In this document: positions 57,667 through 64,000 of the stretch, one piece after another
Layout: each line of letters starts with the position of its first letter
Numbering within the stretch: the first letter of the stretch is position 1
Origin: Streptomyces griseoloalbus
GTDB taxonomy: Bacteria > Actinomycetota > Actinomycetes > Streptomycetales > Streptomycetaceae
Reading direction: 5' to 3'
DNA: 64,000 nucleotides
Assembly: GCA_014650015.1 (NCBI GenBank)
Contig: BMUD01000003.1
Location: 186,001 to 250,000, forward strand
Notes under the pieces: generated by a model
The model's input: only the letters and a program-made list of their open reading frames with translations
Databases searched by the model: none
Told to the model about the DNA's origin: nothing
Position numbers and translations under genes: made by a program

Positions 57667-57995
57667 ACCGGTCGACACCACCCGCACACCGGCGGGCCGC
57701 ACCCTGGGCCCGGCCCCCGCACCGGAAGCCGAACGCCGCCCCCTGACCCCCGCCCGCACGACCACGACCGCCCCGCCGGCACGGGCAGCCGACCCGCCAG
57801 GCAGGCAATGCCGCCGAAAACCGGCCGACACCACCCGCACCCCGACCGGCCACACCCGCACCCGCACCTCGCACCCCAGGAGCCGGCCGACACCGAACGC
57901 CGGACATCCGGCTCCGGGCCACCCCCCGGACGCGAAAAGCGGCCCCAGGCCCACGACCCGCGAACCGGCCGACACCACCCGCACCCCGACCGGCC
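57667..57995. repeat. Interspersed 33-bp repeats in a 484-base gap
   Basis: A 33-base segment beginning AACCGGCCGACACCACCCGC is identical at 57819-57851 and 57963-57995; 57667-57702 is a diverged copy and 57880 onward a partial one. Open frames across this gap have skewed Arg/Pro composition and are not supported as genes. Nothing else is recognisable in 57645-58128. Confidence 0.75.
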
Positions 57996-58128
57996 GTACC
58001 GCCGTACCGACCGTACCGGCCGCACCGCGGACAGCGGCTCCCGCGTCCCAGGGCCGGGCGGCGGCGCCCCGCCCACGCGCCGGACGCCGGGCCGGTGGCT
58101 TCGGTCGCCACGACAGGGGCGGCTGGTC

Positions 58129-59064
58129 TCAGGCGCGGGTCAGGGACAGCAGCTCTCTCGCCGGGCCCGTGGGGCGGTGGCCCGTGGGCCAGACCGCGCG
58201 CAGGTCGCGGGCGAGGGCGATGCCGTTGACGGGGATGCGGACCAGGCGGCGCATCGCCAGTTCCTCGCCGACGGCCAGTTCGCTGAGGACCGCCGGGCCG
58301 GCCCCGCTGACCGCCGCCGCCTTCACCGCGGTCGTGGAGGACAGCTCTATCAGCGGGCGGGCCAGCCCGCCCAGGGCGGAGTCCAGGACCTGGCGGGTGC
58401 CGGAGCCCTTCTCCCGCAGGATCAGGGGGGTGGTCGCCAGTTCCTCCGCGGCGAGCGGGCGCCTGCGGCGCGCCCAGGCATGCGTCGGCGCCGTCACGAC
58501 GATCAGCCGGTCGTGGGCGATCACCGCGGAGTCCAGCCCCGCCGGCACCGTCAGCCCCTCCACGAAGCCCACGTCCGCCTCCCCGGACACCAGCCGCTCC
58601 GCCACCGCCGCCGAGTTCCCGGCGAGCAGCGACACCGCCGTGTCCGGCCGCTGCGCGCGCAGCGCGAGCAGCCAGCCCGGCAGCAGGTACTCGGCGATCG
58701 TCATGCTCGCCGCCACCCGCAGCCGCGAGTCCCTGCGGTCCCGCAGCGCCTGCGCGCCCGCGTCGAACGCCTCCGCCGCCTCCACGATCCGCCCCGCCCA
58801 GTCGGTGACCAGCGCTCCCGCGTCGGTCAGCCGCGATCCCCGCGGTGAGCGGTCGACCAGGGCCACCCCGAGCTGCCGTTCCATGGACCGGATCCGGCTG
58901 CTCGCCGCGGGCTGGGTGATGCCCAGCTCCCGCGCCGCTCCGCCCAGACTCCCCAGCCGCGCCACCGCGAGCAGCAGCTCCAGCGCCCCGAGATCCGGCA
59001 CCCGGTGGGCCAGGGATCCGGTGCTCACCGGCCGGTCGTCGGCGTGATCTTCCGTCCTGCTCAT
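58129..59064 (-). CDS. LysR-type regulator
   Basis: 311 residues. HTH at about 27-85 (LGSLGGAARELGITQPAASS) and a LysR substrate domain (GSGTRQVLDS, SSTTAVKAAAVSGAG). Divergent from the TDT transporter; its ATG lies inside an inverted repeat (59062-59078), so it is probably autoregulated and controls that transporter. Confidence 0.92.
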   Translation of the reverse strand: MSRTEDHADDRPVSTGSLAHRVPDLGALELLLAVARLGSLGGAARELGITQPAASSRIRSMERQLGVALVDRSPRGSRLTDAGALVTDWAGRIVEAAEAFDAGAQALRDRRDSRLRVAASMTIAEYLLPGWLLALRAQRPDTAVSLLAGNSAAVAERLVSGEADVGFVEGLTVPAGLDSAVIAHDRLIVVTAPTHAWARRRRPLAAEELATTPLILREKGSGTRQVLDSALGGLARPLIELSSTTAVKAAAVSGAGPAVLSELAVGEELAMRRLVRIPVNGIALARDLRAVWPTGHRPTGPARELLSLTRA

Positions 59065-59088
59065 AAGGCCAGCTTATGCGGCCATAGG
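59062..59088. promoter_or_regulatory. LysR operator with three half sites
   Basis: CATAAG-N5-CTTATG (59062-59078, perfect) then N4-CATAGG (59083-59088), in the LysR/TDT divergent gap and overlapping the LysR ATG. ATA-type T-N11-A-like sites of this form are typical LysR targets. Confidence 0.6.
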
Positions 59089-59128
59089 GGCAAAGTCCCT
59101 GGTGACGCCCCTCCCCCGGTACGACCGT

Positions 59129-60286
59129 ATGACCATGGTCCTCACCACCGCACGACCCCGGCTCACCACACCCGTCCGTCACCTCGGACCGAACTGGTAC
59201 GCCTGCGTCATGGGCACCGCCGTCGTGGCCGCCTCGGGTGCCGTGCTCCCCGTGCGGGTTCCCGGCCTGCGCACCGCCCTCACCGCCGTCTGGGCCCTGT
59301 CCCTGGTCCTCCTGCTGGCCCTGCTCGCCGCCCGCGCCCTGCACTGGGCCCACCACCGCGACCAGGCCCGTGCCCATCTGCTCGACCCGGCCGTGGCCCC
59401 GTTCCACGGCTGTCCGTCCATGGCCCTGCTGGCCGTCGGCGGCGGCGCGCTCTCCGTCGGGCGGGACTGGATCGGGCCCGGTCCGGCCGTCGCCCTGGAC
59501 GCCGTGCTGTTCACCGCCGGTACGGCCGTCGGGCTGGCGGCCGCCGTGGCCGTCCCGTACCTCATGGCCGTACACCACCGCCTCACCCCCGAGCAGGCGA
59601 CGCCCGCGTGGCTCCTGCCCCTGGTCGCGCCCATGGTGTCCGCCGCCCTCGGGCCGCGTCTGGTGCCGCACCTGCCGCCGGGGCAGCCCCGGGAGACCCT
59701 GCTGCTCGCCTGCTTCGCGCTGTTCGGGCTCAGCCTGCTCGCGACCCTGCTGATGCTGCCCCTGGTCTTCGCCCGGCTGATCACCGGCGGCCCGCTGCCG
59801 CTCGCGCTCACCCCGACGCTGTTCCTCGTGCTCGGCCCGCTGGGCCAGTCCACCACCGCCGTCGGCGCGTTCGCGGACGTCGCCCCCGGTGTCGTACCGG
59901 CACCGTACGACCAGGGCTTCGGGCTCCTCGCCGTCCTGTACGGGGTACCCGTGACGGGCTTCGCGCTGCTGTGGCTCTGCCTCGCCACCGCCCATGTCGT
60001 GCGGGCCCGCCGCCAGGGGATGCGCTTCTCGATGACCTGGTGGTCGTTCACCTTCCCGGTCGGCACCTGTGTCACCGGCGCCGCGGCCCTGTCCCGGCAC
60101 ACCGGGCTCCTCGTCTACGACGGGCTGACCGTCCTCCTCTACGCCCTCCTCGTCGCCGCCTGGGCCACCGCCACGCTGCACACCGTGCGCGGTCTGGTCA
60201 GCGGCGCGCTGCTCGCAGGGCCCGGTCCAGCACCGTCGGTGCCTCGGCCAGCGACGGCCCGTACCAGGTCAGATGCCGCCCGCTGA
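59129..60286 (+). CDS. TDT-family (C4-dicarboxylate/tellurite-type) transporter
   Basis: 385 residues, ten hydrophobic helices, matching the voltage-dependent anion channel-like TDT family (GPNWYACVMGTAVVA start, YGVPVTGFALLWLCLA, MTWWSFTFPVGTC). Members move malate, sulfite or anions. ATG at 59129 preferred; GTG at 59102 possible. Its last 89 bases run antisense to the 3' end of the metal-receptor gene, and the C-terminal about 25 residues there look unlike the family. Confidence 0.88.
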   Translation: MTMVLTTARPRLTTPVRHLGPNWYACVMGTAVVAASGAVLPVRVPGLRTALTAVWALSLVLLLALLAARALHWAHHRDQARAHLLDPAVAPFHGCPSMALLAVGGGALSVGRDWIGPGPAVALDAVLFTAGTAVGLAAAVAVPYLMAVHHRLTPEQATPAWLLPLVAPMVSAALGPRLVPHLPPGQPRETLLLACFALFGLSLLATLLMLPLVFARLITGGPLPLALTPTLFLVLGPLGQSTTAVGAFADVAPGVVPAPYDQGFGLLAVLYGVPVTGFALLWLCLATAHVVRARRQGMRFSMTWWSFTFPVGTCVTGAAALSRHTGLLVYDGLTVLLYALLVAAWATATLHTVRGLVSGALLAGPGPAPSVPRPATARTRSDAAR

Positions 60287-60926
60287 CCAGCGCGCAGGGC
60301 ACCCCGGGGAAGGCCTCGGGGCCGTCGTCGGCGGTGAAGCGGTACGGCTCGTCGGGGAGCACGACGAGGTCCGGTTCCGCCGCGCGGAGTGCGTCGAGCG
60401 GGATGCGCGGATAACGCTCCGGGTGGGTCGCGTACAGATGGCCGACGCCGAGCCGGGACAGCAGGTCGCCCGCGAAGGTGTCCCGGCCCAGCACCATCCA
60501 GGGCCGCCGCCAGACCGGCACGACGGCCGTCCTCGCCTCCGGGGGCGCGGACAGGGCGTCCCAGGCGGCCTCGGCCCCGTCCAGCCACCGGGGCCGCGCC
60601 GTGACCCCGCACGCCATGAGTACCCGGGCCAGCTCGCGGAAGGCCTGCGGCAGCGTCCGCACCTCCGTCACCAGCACCTCCAGGCCCGCCGCGCGCAGGG
60701 CCGCCAGATCGGGCTCGCGGTTCTCCTCCTCGTTGGCGATCACCAGATCGGGGGCGAGGCCGATGATCCGGTCCACCTCCGGATTCTTCGTACCGCCGAC
60801 GCGCACGACGTCCAGCCCGGCCGGATGCGTGCACCAGTCCGTGGCGCCGGCCAGGGAGCCGGGGGCGGAGAGCGCCACCGCCTCCGTCAGCGACGGGACG
60901 AGGGAGACGATCCTGGCCGGACTCAT
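60198..60926 (-). CDS. Helical-backbone metal receptor/cobalamin-binding-like protein
   Basis: 242 residues, periplasmic-binding-protein class III fold (IVSLVPSLTEAVALS, GGTKNPEVDRIIGLAPDLVIAN, VLGRDTFAGDLL). Domain resembles BtuF-type cobalamin/iron-chelate receptors but has no signal peptide, so it may be cytoplasmic. ATG overlaps the XRE-cupin stop (ATGA). Convergent, 89-base overlap with the TDT gene. Confidence 0.85.
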   Translation of the reverse strand: MSPARIVSLVPSLTEAVALSAPGSLAGATDWCTHPAGLDVVRVGGTKNPEVDRIIGLAPDLVIANEEENREPDLAALRAAGLEVLVTEVRTLPQAFRELARVLMACGVTARPRWLDGAEAAWDALSAPPEARTAVVPVWRRPWMVLGRDTFAGDLLSRLGVGHLYATHPERYPRIPLDALRAAEPDLVVLPDEPYRFTADDGPEAFPGVPCALVSGRHLTWYGPSLAEAPTVLDRALRAARR

Positions 60927-61498
60927 CGGCGCGGCTTGTCCCGCACCGCCTCGATGTGATCGGCGACGGCGACGACGAGCAGCCGCGTCTCCGGCACCGT
61001 GGCCCGCCAGCGGTGCCGGACGCCTCCGGTGAGGTACAGGGTGTCGCCCCGGCCCAGGCGGTACGCGCGGCCCTCCGCCTCGATCTCCACGGCGCCGTCC
61101 GCCACGTACATCAACTGGTCGTTGCGGAACTGCAGTTCACGGCCGGCGTCGTGGTCGCCGGTGAACTCCGAGGCGTGCATCTGGTGGTGACCGCGCACCA
61201 GGGAACGCACCTGCGGATCGGGCACCGGCTCGCCGCCGGCCCCCTCGGCGCGGACGACGTCCACGCTGCACGCCGGATCGGCGGCGGCCAGGAGCTCCAC
61301 GGCGGTGGTGCGCAGGGCGTCCGCGACCTTCTCCAGTGAGCTCTGGCTGGGACGCGCGCGCTCGTTCTCGATCTGGCTCAGGAACGGGACCGACAGGCCG
61401 CTGCGCTCGGCCACGACGGCGAGGGTGAGCTCCAGCGCACGGCGTCGTCGTCGCACGGCCGCGCCCACCCGCAGGGGCTGTTCCTTGTGGTCGCCCAT
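60923..61498 (-). CDS. XRE-cupin regulator
   Basis: 191 residues. N-terminal HTH (LTLAVVAERSGLSVPFLSQIENERARPS) and C-terminal cupin (LMYVADGAVEIEAEGRAY, RHRWRA). ATG at 61498 with GGAGC upstream. Couples by 4-base overlap with the metal-receptor gene, which it may regulate. TAGGGT (complement of 61583-61588) could be its -10. Confidence 0.9.
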   Translation of the reverse strand: MGDHKEQPLRVGAAVRRRRRALELTLAVVAERSGLSVPFLSQIENERARPSQSSLEKVADALRTTAVELLAAADPACSVDVVRAEGAGGEPVPDPQVRSLVRGHHQMHASEFTGDHDAGRELQFRNDQLMYVADGAVEIEAEGRAYRLGRGDTLYLTGGVRHRWRATVPETRLLVVAVADHIEAVRDKPRR

Positions 61499-61840
61499 CG
61501 CTCCGGCTCCCTCCTTCGCCGATTGTCCCGCGCCCCGTGCGCCGATCTCGCGGCGCACTCCTTCTGTCGAGTTGTCTGCACCCTACGCAGGTTCGGCAAA
61601 CCGTTCAGAAGCCTGTCACGTCGCCGTCATACGCGAGCGGTGCCCACCTCACAGTTCGCGCCGGCCGCCCGACGGGCCCCTCGGTTCCCCGTGCGTGCGA
61701 TACGGGGTGTTCTCGCCATTGTTCCTCGGGCCCGGCGGAAGGTCACGGGGAAGTTCGGGGAGGACATCGCGCTCCGTGGTTGTCCGGATCCCTGTCGTGT
61801 TCCCGCGCGGCTCGGGACACGACCGGCTCGAAGATGACCC

Positions 61841-61890
61841 GAGGGGCGGGCCCGGCCGCACCGTCGGGTGCGGTTCCGGGCCCGCCCCTC
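61841..61890. terminator. Long hairpin terminator after the betaine transporter gene
   Basis: Stem GAGGGGCGGGCCCGG / CCGGGCCCGCCCCTC continued by CCGCACC / GGTGCGG with a TT bulge: about 22 paired bases. 59 bases beyond the transporter stop. The rest of 61499-61948 holds no recognised gene. Confidence 0.8.
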
Positions 61891-61948
61891 GTGGGCTTGC
61901 CGGTACTGCGGTCGCCCGCGGGATCGTCGGTCGCCGCGGTGCCACGGA

Positions 61949-64000
61949 CTACTGCGGGGTCATCCGCTCCACCATCTCCGGGTGCTCCTCGAGCCAGGCG
62001 GCGACGGCCTCCTCCTCGTGGCCCTGGCCGCGGTCCTTGATCTCCGCCTCCAGGGTGCCGAGCTCGTCCTCGCTCATATGGAAGCCCTTGATCCACTTCG
62101 TGAGCTGCGGGTACTGCTCGGGGAACTTCTTGCTCGCGATGGTGCGGATCGTGTTGCCCTCGCCGAAGAGTTTCTCGGGGTCCTTCAGCTTGGTCAGCTC
62201 GTACTCGCTGTACGCCCAGTGCGGCGACCACAGCGTGACGGCGATGGGCTCCTTCTTGGCGTAGGCGCGCTTGAGCTCGGCCAGCATCGCCGGCGTGGAA
62301 CCGTCGACGACCTCGTACTCCTTGTCCAGGCCGTAGCCCGGCAGCACCTTGGTCTTGGCCAGGTTCATCTCACCGGTGCCCGGCTCGATGCCGATGATCC
62401 GCCCGTCGAAGAGGTCCGCCTTGCCCTTGAGGTCCTCCAGGGACTTGACGTCCTTGACGTACGAGGGGACGGCGATCTCCAGCGAGGTCGGCTCGTACCA
62501 GGTACCGAGGTCGGTGAGTCTGTCCTTGCTCTTGTCCCAGTAGTTCTTCTGCGCGTAGGGCAGCCAGGCGTCGAAGTTGAGGTCGAGATCCCCGGAGGCG
62601 AGGCCGGTGTAGACCGGGCCGACGTCCATCTGCTTGAGGTTCAGCTTGTAGCCGCGCCGTTCCAGGACGTTCTTCCACAGGTAGGTGACGGCGATGTCCT
62701 CGTCCCAGGGGAACCAGGCGATGTCCAGCGGCCGCTTCGCCTCGGCGGGGGCGGAGCCGGAGCCGGAGCCGACCGGGGCCAGCTCGTCGACGAGGCCGGG
62801 GTTGTCCTTCAGCCAGGAGCGGACGGCGTCCTGCTGCCTGCCCTTCCCGGCCTTGTTGATCTCGGCCTCGAGGCCGGTGAGCTGCTTCTCGGTCATCGAG
62901 AAGTCCTTCAGCCACTTCCCGACGGCGGGGTTCTCGCCGGCGAAGCCCTTGCGGGACAGCGTGTGCACGCCGTCGCCCTCGCCCCAGGTCCCCTTGGGGT
63001 CCTTCAGCTTCTTCAGGTCGTAGTCGCTGTACGCCCAGTGCGGCGACCAGAGCGTGACGACGACCGGTTCCTTCTTGCTGTAGGCCCGCTTGAGCTCGGC
63101 CAGCATCGCCGGCGTGGAGCTGTCGACGACCTTGTACTCCTTGTCCAGGCCGTACTCCTTGAGGACCTTGCTCTTGAGCAGGCCCATCATGCCGGCGCTG
63201 GACTCGATGCCGGTGATCTTCCCACCGAAGAGGTCCGCCTTGCCCTTCAGGTCCTCGAGGGAGTCGACGTCCTTCATGTACGCCGGGACGGTCAGCTCCA
63301 GCGACGTCTCGTCGTACCAGGCACCGAGGTCGTCGAGCTGCTTGCCGTACTTCTTCCAGTACGCCTCGTGGGTGGTGGGCAGCCAGGCGTCCGTCTGGAA
63401 GTCGATGTTGCCCTGCGCGAGGGCGGTGTAGAGCGGGCCGGCCTCGAACTGCTCGGCCTCGACCTCGAAGCCGCGCTGCTCCAGGATCTCCTTCCACAGG
63501 AAGGTGGAGGCGACGCCCTCGTCCCACGGGATGTAGCCGATGGTGATCTTCTTGCCGTTGCCCACGTTCTTGCCGTCGGCGGTGGTGCCGGAGCCGCCCG
63601 CGTCACCACCGAATATCCCCATGCCGCCCGCGACCAGGGCGAGGACGACGACGCCGATCACGGCGACCTGCGGGCGGGGCCGGTAGGACCAGATCTTCAG
63701 CCCCTGCGCGGCACGTGCCTTGGCGGCGGCGCGCCGGCCGAGCGGTGAGACCTGGGTGCCCAGGGCGCTGGTCATGCGGTCCAGGTAGATCGCCAGGATG
63801 ACGATGGCGATACCGGCCTCGGAGCCGAGACCGATGTTGAGCTGGCCGATGGACTCGATGACCGCGCCGCCGAGTCCGCCGGTGCCGACCATGCCGGCGA
63901 TCGCGGCCATGGACAGGCCGAGCATGATGACCTGGTTGACGCCCGCCATCACCGTGGGCAGCGCCAGCGGCAGCTGGACGCGCAGCAGGGTGTTGCGGGG
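61949..64000 (-). CDS. Betaine/proline ABC permease fused to two substrate-binding domains (5' end cut)
   Basis: 683 residues visible, start outside the window. The first 80 residues are the end of a ProW-type permease (LPLALPTVMAGVNQVIMLG, GTGGLGGAVIESIGQLNI). A short cytoplasmic loop, one membrane helix (VAVIGVVVLALVAGGMGIF) and two OpuAC-type binding domains follow: IGYIPWDEGVASTFLWKE and IAWFPWDEDIAVTYLWKN, each with TDAWLPT/NFDAWLPY and TLWSPHWAYS blocks with aromatic-cage Trp/Tyr. Imports glycine betaine-type osmolytes; ATPase gene should be further right. Two receptor domains per permease chain give four per transporter. Confidence 0.92.
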   Translation of the reverse strand, partial: PRNTLLRVQLPLALPTVMAGVNQVIMLGLSMAAIAGMVGTGGLGGAVIESIGQLNIGLGSEAGIAIVILAIYLDRMTSALGTQVSPLGRRAAAKARAAQGLKIWSYRPRPQVAVIGVVVLALVAGGMGIFGGDAGGSGTTADGKNVGNGKKITIGYIPWDEGVASTFLWKEILEQRGFEVEAEQFEAGPLYTALAQGNIDFQTDAWLPTTHEAYWKKYGKQLDDLGAWYDETSLELTVPAYMKDVDSLEDLKGKADLFGGKITGIESSAGMMGLLKSKVLKEYGLDKEYKVVDSSTPAMLAELKRAYSKKEPVVVTLWSPHWAYSDYDLKKLKDPKGTWGEGDGVHTLSRKGFAGENPAVGKWLKDFSMTEKQLTGLEAEINKAGKGRQQDAVRSWLKDNPGLVDELAPVGSGSGSAPAEAKRPLDIAWFPWDEDIAVTYLWKNVLERRGYKLNLKQMDVGPVYTGLASGDLDLNFDAWLPYAQKNYWDKSKDRLTDLGTWYEPTSLEIAVPSYVKDVKSLEDLKGKADLFDGRIIGIEPGTGEMNLAKTKVLPGYGLDKEYEVVDGSTPAMLAELKRAYAKKEPIAVTLWSPHWAYSEYELTKLKDPEKLFGEGNTIRTIASKKFPEQYPQLTKWIKGFHMSEDELGTLEAEIKDRGQGHEEEAVAAWLEEHPEMVERMTPQ

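Noticed and set aside
57416-60181. 921-codon minus-strand open frame across LysR and the repeat gap
   Set aside because: Runs through LysR and antisense to TDT and PuuD genes; Gly/Arg-rich with no family resemblance.

Overview
The window reads as chromosomal DNA of a Streptomyces (high-GC actinomycete). GC is very high, third codon positions are almost all G or C, GTG/TTG starts are common, and many genes overlap by 4 bases (ATGA/GTGA). Gene content and order (metNI, glpQ, argH, argG, argCJBD-argR, pheST, an rRNA methyltransferase, rplT-rpmI-infC, a glnA-like ethanolamine cluster, a proVWX-type transporter) match from memory the conserved core of S. coelicolor around SCO1558-SCO1621. That synteny is recalled, not computed.

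Layout. 1-2013 (-): 3' end of a methionine ABC importer (metI, metN) preceded by a short Cys/Met-rich leader peptide. 2.1-9.4 kb: HAD phosphatase, two small membrane proteins, GNAT, sigma-like protein, frameshifted glpQ, PlsC acyltransferase, TetR-controlled MFS exporter, then a (CTCGTG)n microsatellite. 9.6-13.4 kb: aldo/keto reductase, argH, argG. 13.5-17.5 kb (+): a PNPOx-fold gene with a likely leaderless promoter and a broken second codon, a YkuD transpeptidase, and a three-gene extracytoplasmic flavin electron-transfer cassette (ferric-reductase-like protein, FMN-binding protein, ApbE). 17.7-22.6 kb (-): argC-J-B-D-R. 22.8-35.5 kb: accessory genes (GH51 arabinofuranosidase, His-phosphatase-like protein without catalytic His, MocR/EamA pair, GHL10, 3-hydroxyacyl-CoA dehydrogenase, Nudix, TPR regulator, PP2C phosphatase). 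35.9-44 kb (-): pheST, histidine kinase, rRNA methyltransferase, and rplT-rpmI-infC, with infC starting at ATC behind a long leader holding an intrinsic terminator. 44-50.8 kb: DUF1844, SseB, a serine-hydrolase remnant, mycosin with a proline-rich membrane partner, a PLP aldolase, and a frameshifted DUF2510 protein. 50.8-57.6 kb: an ethanolamine/glutamylation catabolic cluster (SDR, ALDH, GlnA4-like, GntR, permease, glutamyl-amide hydrolase). 58-64 kb: LysR/TDT pair, metal-receptor protein, XRE-cupin regulator and a permease fused to two betaine-type binding domains, running off the window end.

Three genes (glpQ, PNPOx, DUF2510) each carry one apparent single-base deletion, and each can be explained by loss of one base from a short G/C run. 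This points to either consensus error in a long-read assembly or recent inactivation. The best candidates for little-described regulation are the leader peptide ahead of metNI and the attenuator-like leader ahead of infC-rpmI-rplT. No CRISPR array, tRNA, rRNA, prophage or insertion-sequence transposase was seen.
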